Shown: positions 7,347 through 17,696 of the stretch, in pieces
How the letters are laid out: each line of letters begins with the position of its first letter
Numbering within the stretch: the stretch's first letter is position 1
Assembly: GCA_963756545.1 (NCBI GenBank)
Contig: CAVWNY010000003.1
Coordinates: forward strand, 1,364,001 to 1,428,000
Direction: 5' to 3'
Origin: DATFDN01 sp963756545
GTDB taxonomy: Bacteria > Pseudomonadota > Alphaproteobacteria > Acetobacterales > Acetobacteraceae
Length of the DNA: 64,000 nt
The notes under the pieces: model-generated
Databases searched by the model: none
Told to the model about the DNA's origin: nothing
What the model saw: only the letters and a program-made list of their open reading frames with translations
Program-made: the position numbers and the translations under genes

Positions 7347-9591
7347 GGCCGGGGCCTCGCCGCGTCGTCTGCTCGCCCGACTGCGCGAGTTGATGGCGCG
7401 CGGCGTGGCGCCGCTGTCCGATTTGGTCGATCTGATGGCGGCGGAGCTGGTGGCCGAGGTCTGCTCGGCCTATGTGCGCCGTCCCGGCGATATCCTGGAG
7501 CTTGTCGCGACGCATGGGCTGAACCCGGAGGCGGTCGGGCACACGCGGCTGCGGGTGGGCGAAGGGATCGTCGGCCTGTGCGCGGCGGGCAGTCGGGTGA
7601 TGAACCTGCCGGACGCGCAGAACCATCCCGCCTTTGCCTATCGCCCGGAAACCGGAGAGGAGCCGTTCGCCTCCATGCTCGCCGTCCCCGTCCGTCGCGC
7701 CGGGCGGACGCTCGGCGTTCTCGTCGCTCAGAACCGCGCACCGCGCCGCTACACCGACGACGAGGTGGAGGAGGTGGAGACCGTGGCGATGCTGCTCGCC
7801 GAGCTGCTGGCCGGCATGGGGGCAACGGACGCGCCGGAGGAGGGGCTGGCCGGCACGGTCCCGCGCGTCTTTCATGCGATCCCCATGGTCGGCGGCCTCG
7901 CGCTCGGCCCGGTGGTGCTGCACCGCCTGCAGCGTGTCGCGCGGCACCTGCTTGCCGAGGATCCAGCTGTCGAGACGGAACGTCTGCACGCCGCCTTCGA
8001 GCAGATGCAACGGGGGCTTGATGAACTGATTGCCGGGCGCGCGCCGGACGGGGTGGCCGATGGCGGCGCCTCGCGAGAAGTGTTCGAGGCCTATCGGCTG
8101 ATCGCGGCCGATGCCGGGTGGTTGCGCCGCGCCGAGGAGAAGATCCGCGCCGGGCTGTCGGCCGAGGCGGCGGTGGCCCGAGTGGCCGCCGAGCTGCACG
8201 ACCGGATGCGGCGCATCGGCGACTCCTATTTGCGCGAGCGCCTCGCCGATCTTGAGGACCTCGCCGGTCGGCTGTTGTCCGAACTGGAGGGGACGAGGCC
8301 GCGCGCGCCCGCGCCGCCCGGCGCCATCCTGTTGGCACGCCGCCTCGGCCCGGCCGAACTGCTGGATTGGCACGCGCGCGGGATCGCCGCCGTGGCGATC
8401 GAGGAAGGCTCCCCGGCGGGTCACGCCGCGATCGTCGCGCGTGCGCTTGGATTGCCCGCTCTCGGCGGCGTTCGTGGCTTGGTGGCGGCCGCGGAGGCGG
8501 GAGAGGACGCGGTGCTCGACGGTGACGAGGGCACGCTGATCCTCCGCCCGGACGCGGAGGTGCGGCAGGTTTACGCACGCGCCTTGGAGACCCGGACGCT
8601 GCGCCAGGCCGGGTGGGCGGAACTGCGCGAGCGGCCGGCGCGGACCGCCGACGGGACGCGGGTGCGCGTGATGCTGAACGTGGGCCTGGGCCTCGAACTG
8701 CGCCAGCTCGACGCCACTGGCGCCGACGGGATCGGGCTGTTCCGCACCGAGATCGCCATGCTCGCCCGCGCCGCCATCCCCGATCCGGCCGAGCAGGCCG
8801 CGCTTTATGCCCGCGTGATGGACGCGGCGGGCGAGCGCGCGGTGGTGTTCCGCACGCTCGATCTCGGAGCCGACAAGATGATGCCGGGCGCGGAGACGCC
8901 GGAGGAGGAGAACCCGGCGATGGGCTGGCGGTCGCTGCGCGTCGGCCTCGACCGCCCGGCGGTGCTGCGTCGCCAGTTGCGCGCCTTGTTGCTCGCCGCC
9001 GGGGGCAGGCCCCTTTCAGTGATGTTCCCGATGGTCGCCACCGTGGCGGAGTTCCGCGCCGCGCATGCCCTGCTGCGGGCCGAGGCGCGCGGCATCCGGC
9101 CGGCGCCCGAAAGTCTGGAAGTCGGCACGATGCTAGAGGTGCCGGCGTTGTTGTGGCAGCTACCGGAGCTGCTGAAGGAGGTCGACTTCATCTCGGTCGG
9201 TTCCAACGACCTGATGCAGTTCCTGTTCGCCGCCGATCGCGGCGCGCCGGCGCTCGCCCGGCGTTATGATCTGCTGTCGCCCCCCGTGCTCGATCTTCTG
9301 GAGCATCTTCTCGCCGCCGCCGCGGCGGCGCGAGGCGGGCGCGGCGTGCCGGTCTCGCTCTGCGGAGAGGCCGCGGGACGCCCGATCGAGGCGCTCACGC
9401 TGGTCGGGCTGGGGCTCACCACGCTGTCAATGCCGGCGAGCGGGGTGCTGCCGGTCAAGGCTCTGCTGGACGGCCTTGATCTGCGTGCGTTCCGGCCGGT
9501 TCTCGCGTCCGTCCGTCGCTCCGCCGCCGGGGCCGCCAGCCTGCGTGAGCCGATCACCACCTGGGCCCGAGAGCATGGGTTGACCCTCTGA
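7297..9591 (+). CDS. ptsP: Phosphoenolpyruvate-protein phosphotransferase PtsP (enzyme I Ntr)
   Basis: About 764 residues. The N-terminal 160 residues are a GAF sensor domain. The enzyme I part follows: the phosphohistidine segment GSPAGHAAIVARALG, the PEP-binding loop GIGLFRTEIAML, NDLMQFLFAADR, and the C-terminal active-site Cys in SLCGEAAGRP. It takes phosphate from PEP and passes it to NPr, starting the nitrogen PTS, a regulatory rather than sugar-importing cascade. The ATG at 7297 overlaps the preceding gene by 50 bases; a GTG at 7333 would nearly remove the overlap. The GAF domain fits the glutamine or 2-oxoglutarate sensing known for this family. Confidence 0.95.
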   Translation: MNTSTSRSDRSPVPPPEAGASPRRLLARLRELMARGVAPLSDLVDLMAAELVAEVCSAYVRRPGDILELVATHGLNPEAVGHTRLRVGEGIVGLCAAGSRVMNLPDAQNHPAFAYRPETGEEPFASMLAVPVRRAGRTLGVLVAQNRAPRRYTDDEVEEVETVAMLLAELLAGMGATDAPEEGLAGTVPRVFHAIPMVGGLALGPVVLHRLQRVARHLLAEDPAVETERLHAAFEQMQRGLDELIAGRAPDGVADGGASREVFEAYRLIAADAGWLRRAEEKIRAGLSAEAAVARVAAELHDRMRRIGDSYLRERLADLEDLAGRLLSELEGTRPRAPAPPGAILLARRLGPAELLDWHARGIAAVAIEEGSPAGHAAIVARALGLPALGGVRGLVAAAEAGEDAVLDGDEGTLILRPDAEVRQVYARALETRTLRQAGWAELRERPARTADGTRVRVMLNVGLGLELRQLDATGADGIGLFRTEIAMLARAAIPDPAEQAALYARVMDAAGERAVVFRTLDLGADKMMPGAETPEEENPAMGWRSLRVGLDRPAVLRRQLRALLLAAGGRPLSVMFPMVATVAEFRAAHALLRAEARGIRPAPESLEVGTMLEVPALLWQLPELLKEVDFISVGSNDLMQFLFAADRGAPALARRYDLLSPPVLDLLEHLLAAAAAARGGRGVPVSLCGEAAGRPIEALTLVGLGLTTLSMPASGVLPVKALLDGLDLRAFRPVLASVRRSAAGAASLREPITTWAREHGLTL

Positions 9592-9698
9592 CGAGCCGCT
9601 TGCCGCCTTCCCCGCGCGGCGGTAGCGCATCGGCGCGATCGTTCCCATACTATCGGGCACCGTTCGGCGTCCGCGCCGCCACAACAAGGCGAGAACCC

Positions 9699-10823
9699 AT
9701 GAGCTATCGGCCGTATCAAGAGATCACCCGCCGCAAATCCCGCCGCGTCCAAGTCGGGCGCGTGCCGGTGGGCGGGGGGGCGCCGATCAGCGTGCAGACG
9801 ATGACCAACACGCTGACCACCGACGTCGCGGGCACGGTGGCGCAGATCCGCCGCGCCCAGATTGCCGGCGTGGACATCGTGCGGGTCTCCTGTCCCGACC
9901 GGGAGAGCGCGCTGGCGCTGAAGGAGATCGTCCACGAGGTCGATGTGCCGATTGTGGCCGACATCCACTTCCACTATCGCCGCGCCATCGAGGCGGCGGA
10001 GAGCGGTGCGGCGTGCCTGCGGATCAACCCCGGCAACATCGGCAGCGACGAGCGGGTGAAGGAGGTCATCAGGGCTGCCCGCGACCACGGCTGCTCGATG
10101 CGGATCGGCGTGAACGCCGGCTCGCTGGAGAAGCACCTGCTGGAGAAGTATGGCGAGCCGAACCCCGAGGCGCTGGTCGAGAGTGCGCTCTATCACGCGA
10201 ACATCCTCCAGCAGCACGACTTCCACGACTTCAAGATCAGCGTGAAGGCGTCGGACGTGTTCCTGGCCGTGGCGGCCTATCAGCAGCTCGCCGAGGCATG
10301 CGACCATCCGCTGCATATCGGCATCACCGAGGCGGGCGGGCGGCGCATGGGCACCGTGAAGTCGGCGATCGGCCTCGGGTCCCTGCTGTGGGCCGGCATC
10401 GGCGACACGCTGCGGGTTTCGCTATCGGACGAGCCGGAGGAGGAGGTCCGGGTCGGCTGGGACATGCTGAAGACGCTGGGCATCCGCCATCGCGGGGTGA
10501 AGGTCATCTCCTGCCCGTCCTGCGCGCGTCAAGGGTTCAATGTCATCGAGACGGTGCGGACCCTGGAGGACCGGCTGGCGCACATCGAGACGCCGCTCAC
10601 GCTGTCGATCATCGGCTGCGTGGTGAACGGTCCGGGCGAGGCGCTGATGACCGACATCGGGTTGACCGGCGGGGGCGCGGGGCGGCACATGATCTATGCC
10701 GCCGGCAAGACCGACCACACGATCGAGGCGGGGCGGATGGTCGAACACATCGTCGAGCTGGTGGAGGCGAAGGCGGCGGCTCTGAAGGCCGGCGCGGAGG
10801 CGGAGAAGGTCGCGGCGGAGTAG
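9699..10823 (+). CDS. ispG: 4-hydroxy-3-methylbut-2-en-1-yl diphosphate synthase IspG (GcpE)
   Basis: 374 residues. It has a TIM-barrel start with VGGGAPISVQTMTNT and VRVSCPDRES. The C-terminal [4Fe-4S] ligands are in SCPSCARQGF and GCVVNGPGEA, with the conserved Glu in NGPGEA. It reductively converts MEcPP to HMBPP in the MEP isoprenoid pathway. The ATG at 9699 begins the homology (MSYRPYQEI). The last 20 residues are an Ala/Lys-rich tail beyond the family core. It normally precedes hisS directly; here a toxin-antitoxin-like insert of about 500 bases separates them. Confidence 0.97.
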   Translation: MSYRPYQEITRRKSRRVQVGRVPVGGGAPISVQTMTNTLTTDVAGTVAQIRRAQIAGVDIVRVSCPDRESALALKEIVHEVDVPIVADIHFHYRRAIEAAESGAACLRINPGNIGSDERVKEVIRAARDHGCSMRIGVNAGSLEKHLLEKYGEPNPEALVESALYHANILQQHDFHDFKISVKASDVFLAVAAYQQLAEACDHPLHIGITEAGGRRMGTVKSAIGLGSLLWAGIGDTLRVSLSDEPEEEVRVGWDMLKTLGIRHRGVKVISCPSCARQGFNVIETVRTLEDRLAHIETPLTLSIIGCVVNGPGEALMTDIGLTGGGAGRHMIYAAGKTDHTIEAGRMVEHIVELVEAKAAALKAGAEAEKVAAE

Positions 10824-10844
10824 GGGTTCGGCCAAAGTCGCGGA

Positions 10845-11070
10845 ATGGGTAGGATACCGGTACCGAGCCCGTGCTATCTGGATTGCTGTGATTATCTGGA
10901 ATTCATTCGCGGGGATAGGCGCTGGCGAAGCAAGGACGGCACATACGTGGGATTCCTTGCACGGAGAAATTGAAGTGTTCAACAGGCGAGGCAAGCATAT
11001 CGGCGTAGCGGATGCGGTTACAGGGGAAGTCATTGCCCCGGCTGTGAGCGGGCGGCGGCTTCATGTCTGA
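10845..11070 (+). pseudogene. Stand-alone colicin-E3-type ribonuclease toxin, apparently frameshifted
   Basis: The frame from ATG 10845 encodes an N-terminal piece ending RGDRRWRSKDGTY. The next frame then continues with TWDSLHGEIEV to the stop at 11068-11070. Together they match the cytotoxic domain of colicin E3, where RW.., KG and YEWDSQHGELE are consecutive. Taking GTG 10888 as residue 1, Asp22, His25, Glu29 and Arg56 align with the E3 catalytic residues Asp510, His513, Glu517 and Arg545. E3-type domains cut 16S rRNA at the decoding centre. Joining the two frames needs a +1 shift near 10947; loss of one AC from TACACG would explain it and keeps E3 spacing. The stop overlaps the next start by 8 bases. 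It could be decay, recoding, a sequence error, or a short product from GTG 10888, though no ribosome site precedes that codon. Confidence 0.65.
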
Positions 11071-11302
11071 GGCAGCGGCGAACCGCCAACCGACTTTTTT
11101 TGATTTGTTCAGCCAAGGAATAATTCCCGCCGACCAGATCGATGATTACATAGACGTTTGGCACGATGCCCACGCGACATGGGCCAAGGAAACGCCATTG
11201 CACGAGTATCTGGGGCTGACATGGCCAGAGTACCAGGCCTGGGTGAAGGACGCGGGCGCGCTATCTCGTATCCTCATCGCCCGGCACAAAGCCGCGGGTT
11301 GA
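11063..11302 (+). CDS. Small protein, probable antitoxin/immunity partner of the E3-like toxin
   Basis: 79 residues, acidic overall. It starts MSEAAANRQPTFFDLFSQG and has conserved-looking helices IPADQIDDYIDVWHD and LHEYLGLTWPEYQAWV. I do not recognise a named domain, and it does not resemble the classical E3 immunity protein Im3. The start codon lies inside the last codons of the toxin frame (ATGTCTGA), the tight coupling expected of a toxin and its neutraliser. Base use is AT-richer than the flanking ispG and hisS genes, including a run of eight T's near 11095. The antitoxin role is inferred from position, size and charge only. Confidence 0.7.
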   Translation: MSEAAANRQPTFFDLFSQGIIPADQIDDYIDVWHDAHATWAKETPLHEYLGLTWPEYQAWVKDAGALSRILIARHKAAG

Positions 11303-11330
11303 CGGCAGGGTCAGAGAAGCCGCTCGGCAC

Positions 11331-12565
11331 ATGAATTCTTCCGTCCAACCAATACGGGGCACGCGCGACCTGATCGGGGAGGACCAGCGGCGCCACCAGG
11401 ACGTCATCGACACCGCAAGGCGGGTCGCGGGCGTGTACGGGTTCGACGAATGGGTCACGCCGATTTTCGAGGATACGCGCGTGTTCTCGCGGACGCTCGG
11501 CGAAACGTCCGACGTGGTCACCAAGGAGATGTACACCTTCACCGATCGCGGTGGCGATTCGATCACCTTGCGCCCCGAGGCCACCGCCGGCGTCTGCCGG
11601 GCGCTGGTCTCCAACGGCCTCGCCCAGACCCTGCCACAAAAGGTGTTCTATGCCGGGCCGATGTTCCGCTACGAGCGGCCGCAGAAGGGGCGATATCGAC
11701 AGTTCCACCAGATCGACCTGGAGCTGATCGGCCCGGCCGAGCCGTTGGCCGATGCCGAGGTGATTGCCTGCGGGTGGGACATCCTGACTGCTCTCGGCGT
11801 GGCCGCCGACACGGTGCTGGAGCTGAACACGCTCGGCGACAAGGACAGCCGCAATGCCTGGCGCGCGGCGTTGGTCGCGCATTTCAGCGCCCAGAAGGAC
11901 CGCCTCTCGGCCGACAGCCTCGCGCGCCTCGAGCGCAACCCCATGCGCATCCTCGACAGCAAGGACGAGCGCGACCGCCCGCTGGTCGACGAGGCGCCGA
12001 CCATCGGCGCGTTCCTCACGCCCGAGGCCGCCGTGTTCTATGCCGGGGTGAAGCGCCACCTGGACCAACTCGGCGTGCCGTATCGGGAAAACCCGCGCAT
12101 CGTGCGCGGCCTCGACTACTACGGACACACCGCCTTCGAGTTCGTCACCTCCCGCCTCGGCGCTCAGGGCACGGTGATGGCGGGCGGGCGCTACGACGGG
12201 CTGGTGGCCGAGATGGGCGGCCCGCCGACGCCCGCCGTGGGCTGGGCCGCTGGGATCGAGCGGCTGTCGATGCTGCTCGCCGCACCTCCGGCCGCCGTCG
12301 CGCCCGTCGCCGTCGTGCCGATCGGCGAGACGGCGGAAGGCGTCGCGCTCGGCATCCTCCAGGCGCTGCGTCGCGCCGGCATCCGCGCCGAGATGGCCTA
12401 TCGCGGCAATCTGCGCCGGCGAATGGAGCGCGCCAACCGCATCGGCGCCCGCGCGGCGGTGCTGATCGGCGAGGACGACCTCGTCGCCGGCGTGGCGCAG
12501 ATGAAGAATCTCGCGACGGGCGCGCAGGAGGCGGTGCCGCTCGCGGAGGTCGTGGCGCGCCTGCG

Positions 12566-12569
<4 letters not shown>
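11331..12569 (+). CDS. hisS: Histidine--tRNA ligase
   Basis: 412 residues. Class II aminoacyl-tRNA synthetase motif 2 is FRYERPQKGRYRQFHQ. The histidine-specific HisA motif is RGLDYYGHTAFEF, and motif 3 is GWAAGIERL. The C-terminal anticodon-binding domain runs from about residue 320 to the end. It charges tRNA-His. The ATG at 11331 fits the conserved start (SVQPIRGTRD). Its TGA overlaps the prfA ATG (ATGA), indicating translational coupling. Confidence 0.97.
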
Positions 12570-13617
<1,048 letters not shown>

Positions 13618-13621
<4 letters not shown>

Positions 13622-14502
13622 GCCCCACCATGGCCGCGGGCGAGGCGCTCCGCGAGGGCGCCGAGCGCCTGCGAGCCGCCGGCATCGACAACCCCCGGCT
13701 TGAGGCACGCTTGCTCCTCGGCCGCGCACTCGGGCGCGACCAGGCCTCGGTTCTGGCCGCGCTCGAGGCAAGGGTCGCGCCCAATCCCTACTTCACCATG
13801 ATCGCCCGCCGTGCCGCCCGCGAGCCCTTGGCCTTCATCCTGGGCGTGCGCGAGTTTTGGAGCCTATCCTTCGAGGTCTCGCCCGCCACGCTGATCCCAC
13901 GCCCCGAGAGCGAGACCCTGATCGAGGCGACGCTTGCCGTGTACCCGGACCGCGGCGCGATCAAGCGCGTGCTCGATCTTGGCACCGGGACCGGGTGCCT
14001 GTTGCTCGCCGTGTTAGCGGAATTCCCGAACGCCCACGGGATTGGCGTGGACCGCGTGGGGAGCGCCGCCGCGCTCGCCCGTCGCAATGCCGCCCGACTC
14101 GGCCTCAGCGCGCGCGCGGGCTTTCTCGTCGGCGACTGGGCCGAGCCGATCTCTGGACAATTCGACCTCGTGCTGTGCAACCCGCCGTACATACCGAGCC
14201 GAGAGGTGCCCACCCTGATGCCCGAGGTCGGCCGCCATGAGCCGGCCGGCGCGCTGGACGGCGGGGCGGACGGGCTGGATGCCTATCGCCGGGTGCTCGC
14301 CTGGCTGCCGCGCCTGCTCGCACCGTCCGGCACGGCGGTGCTGGAGTTGGGTCAGGGGCAGGCGGAGGCAGTGATGGGATTGGCAAACGGGGTCGGACTC
14401 ACCACATCGCATCGGGCGGATTTGGCGGGCACCCCCCGGGCGCTCGTCTGCCGGGCGGCGCCACGAAAAAACCATTTGGCACCGCCGGATGGGGAGTTCT
14501 AG
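13618..14502 (+). CDS. prmC: Peptide chain release factor N5-glutamine methyltransferase PrmC
   Basis: 294 residues. An N-terminal helical domain is followed by a Rossmann methyltransferase: LIPRPESETLIE, SAM motif I VLDLGTGTGCLLLAVL, and the glutamine-methylating NPPY in LCNPPYIPSREV. It methylates the GGQ glutamine of release factors using SAM, raising termination efficiency. The ATG overlaps the prfA stop. The basic extension after about residue 280 (RAAPRKNH and onward) goes beyond the family core. Confidence 0.95.
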
Positions 14503-14734
14503 CTTGGCTCCCGTGGCAAGGGCAGCGGCCAGAAGCGGTCGTCCCCAGGTGCCTTGGCCGAATCGATCGCTGTCCGCTCTGATGGGCGACGATTGAAGGC
14601 TGGGCACTCGCACGAGCCAACGTCGATTGAAATTGAAGCCTGGCCGCGGAATGCAGCCGGGACGCGCGCGAGAACCTCGCGAGGCGGCCCAGCGATGTTC
14701 GGGCTGGCAACGGGAAAGGCGCGACGGCAACAGA

Positions 14735-15214
14735 ATGAACATCAAACGTATGCGTGGCCGTGGGCATCGCAATGGACCGGGCGGCGGCAGCGGCCCGAGC
14801 CCGATGCGCCATCATGGCGGGGGCATCCCGCTCAATCGCAACCACGTCTTCGACAGCAGCGGACCCGATATGCGCCTGCGCGGCACCGCGCAGCAGCTAT
14901 TCGAGAAGTATCTGCAGCTTGGGCGCGACGCCACCAGCGGCGGCGATCGGGTGATGGCGGAGAGCTATTTCCAGCACGCCGAGCACTACTTTCGCATCAT
15001 CAACGCGATGGCCCAGGCGGCGCAGCAGCCCCAGCAGACCGGTCAGGCGAATGGCCAACAGCAGGCGCCGCGCCGGCAGTACAACGGCGAGGAAGTCATC
15101 TCTCCGATGTCCGATGACCAGGACGAAGGCGACGGAGCCGAGGCGCCCCCCGGCACCGGCGAGCAGCCGGCGACCCGCGACATCCCGATCGCCGCCGCGC
15201 CGCCGGAGAGCTAA
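14735..15214 (+). CDS. DUF4167 domain-containing protein
   Basis: 159 residues. The N-terminus is Arg/Gly rich (MNIKRMRGRGHRNG). The conserved core reads NRNHVFDSSGPDMRLRGTA, QQLFEKYLQLGRDA and AESYFQHAEHYFRI, the DUF4167 signature of alphaproteobacteria. The C-terminal third is acidic and low complexity. Its place after prmC is conserved; the basic N-terminus suggests nucleic-acid or ribosome contact, but the function is not established. The ATG at 14735 starts at the family N-terminus. Upstream, 232 bases after prmC hold only a hairpin (GCGCGAG/CTCGCG near 14671). The 3' end overlaps radC by 4 bases, convergently. Confidence 0.9.
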   Translation: MNIKRMRGRGHRNGPGGGSGPSPMRHHGGGIPLNRNHVFDSSGPDMRLRGTAQQLFEKYLQLGRDATSGGDRVMAESYFQHAEHYFRIINAMAQAAQQPQQTGQANGQQQAPRRQYNGEEVISPMSDDQDEGDGAEAPPGTGEQPATRDIPIAAAPPES

Positions 15215-15957
15215 AGCAGGCCCTTCTGCCGGAAGCTGAGCCATCGGCCGTTGCCGACAATGACGTGGTCGTGCAGCGCCACCGACAGCGCGGCGGCGGC
15301 GGCCTTCACCTCGGCGGTCATCGCCACGTCCTCGCGGGACGGCGTCGGGTCGCCGCTCGGGTGGTTGTGGACCAGGATCAGAGCGGTAGCGTGCAGTTCC
15401 AGCGCCCGCTTGACCACCTCACGCGGATAGACCGGCGTGTGATTGACGGTGCCCCGGCTCAGCGCCTCGTCGGCGAGCAGCCGGTTCCTCGCGTCGAGGA
15501 ATAGCACCCGGAACTGTTCGATGCGTTCGCGCGCCAGGACGGCATTGAGATAGTCCAGCAGCCGGTCCCAATTCGCGAGCACCGGCTGTTCCATCACCTC
15601 CGCGCGCAACAGGCGCAGAGCCGCGCCCTGCACCAGCTTCAGCGCCGCCGTGCCCGCCTCGCCCAGTCCCTCGACGCCGCGCAGTTCGTTGACCGGTGCC
15701 GCGATGGCGCTCGCGAAGCTGCCGAATTGGCCAAGCAGGGTTCGCGCGATCGGCTTGGTGTCGCGTCGGGGCAGCGCGAGGAACAGCACCATCTCCAGCA
15801 TTTCGTGGTCGGCGAGCGCGTCGGGACCGACCGCGACCAAGCGCGCCCGCATACGCGCCCGGTGGCCATCCGTGCCCGCCGGCAGATCGCCGGGCGTCGC
15901 GAGGTCAGGAAAGCCGGCTTGCTCGCCAAGGCCGGCGCGCGCGCGTCGCTGTGTCAT
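15211..15957 (-). CDS. radC: RadC family DNA repair protein (JAB/MPN domain)
   Basis: 248 residues. A helix-hairpin-helix-like region (NELRGVEGLGEAGTAALK) precedes a JAB domain with the metal motif LVHNHPSGDPTPSRED. The end LSFRQKGLL is typical of RadC. The original link to DNA repair in E. coli has been questioned and the substrate of the JAB domain is unknown. The ATG at 15957 is chosen because upstream residues in the longer frame lack homology. It lies downstream of map on the same strand, separated by 44 bases. Confidence 0.92.
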   Translation of the reverse strand: MTQRRARAGLGEQAGFPDLATPGDLPAGTDGHRARMRARLVAVGPDALADHEMLEMVLFLALPRRDTKPIARTLLGQFGSFASAIAAPVNELRGVEGLGEAGTAALKLVQGAALRLLRAEVMEQPVLANWDRLLDYLNAVLARERIEQFRVLFLDARNRLLADEALSRGTVNHTPVYPREVVKRALELHATALILVHNHPSGDPTPSREDVAMTAEVKAAAAALSVALHDHVIVGNGRWLSFRQKGLL

Positions 15958-16001
15958 GCATCCCGCCGTCGCAACCAGGCCCGGCGGTCGGGCCGGGCGC
16001 G

Positions 16002-16808
16002 TCAGCCGCCCTGGTAGGGCGGCTTGTGGTAGCCTGCGGGAGAAACGGTAAAGATTTCCACACCATCCGCGGTGACGCCGACCATGTGCTCGAATTGCAT
16101 CGAGAGACTGCGGTCGCGCGTCACCGCGGTCCATCCGTCGTCGAGGACCTTCACCTCCGGACGGCCGGCGTTCACCATCGGCTCGATGGTGAAGAACATG
16201 CCGGGCCGCAGCACCGGGCCCTCGCCGGCGCGGCCGAAATGCAGGACGTTCGGCGGCGCGTGGAAGTGCCGCCCGATGCCGTGCCCGCAGAAGTCACGCA
16301 CCACGCTGTAGCGATGGCTCTCGACGAAGGTTTGGATCGCGTGTCCGACATCGCCCAGGGTGGCGCCCGGACGGACGGCCGCGACGCCGCGCATCAGAGC
16401 CTCGTAGGTCACATCCATGAGGTTGCGGGCCTTGGTCGAGGGCGTGCCCGCTGCGTACATCCGCGAGGAATCGCCGTGCCAGCCGTTCAGGATGACGGTG
16501 ATGTCGATGTTGAGCACATCGCCATTCAGCAGACGGCGGTCGCCGGGGATGCCGTGGCAGACGACGTGATTGATCGAGGTGCAGATCGATTTCGGGAATC
16601 CCCGATAGTGCAGCGGCGCCGGCACCGCACCATGCGCGAGGATGAAGGCGTGGCAGAGGCGGTCCAATTCGCCCGTCGTGACACCGGGGCGGACATGCGG
16701 GGTGATCATGTCCAGCGTCTCGGCCGCCAACCGGCCGGCGACGCGCATCCCCTCGAAATCCTGAGGCGCATGGAGGGTGATCCGCCTCGCCTCCGCCCCG
16801 CCGTCCAT
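16002..16808 (-). CDS. map: Type I methionine aminopeptidase
   Basis: 268 residues. The five metal ligands are visible: two Asp in DVLNIDITVILNGWHGDSS, His in CGHGIGRHFHAPP, Glu in FFTIEPMV, and Glu in MQFEHMVGV. It removes the initiator Met after deformylation; def is also in this window. The ATG at 16808 follows from homology (RRITLHAPQDFEGMR); the long upstream extension is antisense to rpiA. It is divergent from rpiA with about 107 bases between starts. Confidence 0.96.
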   Translation of the reverse strand: MDGGAEARRITLHAPQDFEGMRVAGRLAAETLDMITPHVRPGVTTGELDRLCHAFILAHGAVPAPLHYRGFPKSICTSINHVVCHGIPGDRRLLNGDVLNIDITVILNGWHGDSSRMYAAGTPSTKARNLMDVTYEALMRGVAAVRPGATLGDVGHAIQTFVESHRYSVVRDFCGHGIGRHFHAPPNVLHFGRAGEGPVLRPGMFFTIEPMVNAGRPEVKVLDDGWTAVTRDRSLSMQFEHMVGVTADGVEIFTVSPAGYHKPPYQGG

Positions 16809-16915
16809 CGCTCTGCCTGTCCCCGCGCCGTCCGTCCGCCTCGAGAACATGCGCAACCCGCACTCTCGGCGCAAGAGCATGGCACGCATGACGCGGGCGG
16901 CGTATGAGGCGGCGC

Positions 16916-17644
16916 ATGGACACATCCGAGACGACGCCGGCAGGGTCAGACGAGCGCGCCGCGCAGAAGCAGGCGGCGGCCGAGGCGTCGGTCGCGCTGA
17001 TCGAGGACGGGATGGCGGTCGGCCTGGGGACCGGCTCGACCGCCGCCTTCGCGGTCGACGCGCTCGCGCGCCGGGTGCGTGCCGGGCTACGCGTCCAGGC
17101 GATCCCGACATCGGAGCGCACCGCGGATCGGGCGCGGGCGGGGGGGATCACGCTCGTTTCGTTCGCCGAGTGCCAGCGGCTCGATCTGACGATCGACGGT
17201 GCCGACGAGATCGCGCGCGGCTCGCTCGACCTCATCAAGGGTCTGGGCGGGGCGCTGCTGCGCGAGAAGATCGTCGCCGCCGCCTCCGATCGGCTGGTGA
17301 TCGTGGCCGACGAGAGCAAGCTCGCGGACCGGCTGGGCGCCCGCGTGCCAGTGCCGGTGGAGGTGGTGGCCTTCGGGTGGGAGACGACCGCGGCTCGCCT
17401 CGCCGCGCTGGGCGCCCGCCCCACGCCGCGCCGGAACGGCGGGGGCAGGCTTTTCCGGACCGACGGGGGGAACATGATCCTCGACTGCACCGTGGGTCCG
17501 ATCGACGACCCGGCTGCGCTGGCCCGAGAGTTGGGCGAGGTTGTGGGCGTGATCGAGACGGGGTTGTTCATCGGCATGGCCAAGCGCGCGCTGATCGCGG
17601 GGCACGAGGGCGTGCGAACGTTGAAGCCCGCAGGATCGGGCTGA
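16916..17644 (+). CDS. rpiA: Ribose-5-phosphate isomerase A
   Basis: 242 residues from the ATG at 16916; an ATG at 16904 adds four residues. The motifs are GLGTGSTAAFAV (phosphate loop), TIDGADEI with catalytic Asp, KGLGGALLREK with the catalytic base region, and VVADESKL. It interconverts ribose-5-phosphate and ribulose-5-phosphate in the pentose phosphate pathway. It is a monocistronic-looking gene divergent from map. Confidence 0.95.
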   Translation: MDTSETTPAGSDERAAQKQAAAEASVALIEDGMAVGLGTGSTAAFAVDALARRVRAGLRVQAIPTSERTADRARAGGITLVSFAECQRLDLTIDGADEIARGSLDLIKGLGGALLREKIVAAASDRLVIVADESKLADRLGARVPVPVEVVAFGWETTAARLAALGARPTPRRNGGGRLFRTDGGNMILDCTVGPIDDPAALARELGEVVGVIETGLFIGMAKRALIAGHEGVRTLKPAGSG

Positions 17645-17696
17645 GAGCCGGCCGAAGTCGCTTGGCGGGGCAGCGGGATCCGGCTATCATTCCGAA

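Noticed and set aside
11450..12565. N-terminal extension of the prfA frame to 11450
   Set aside because: It is hisS read in another frame; RF1 homology begins at ATG 12566, which overlaps the hisS stop.
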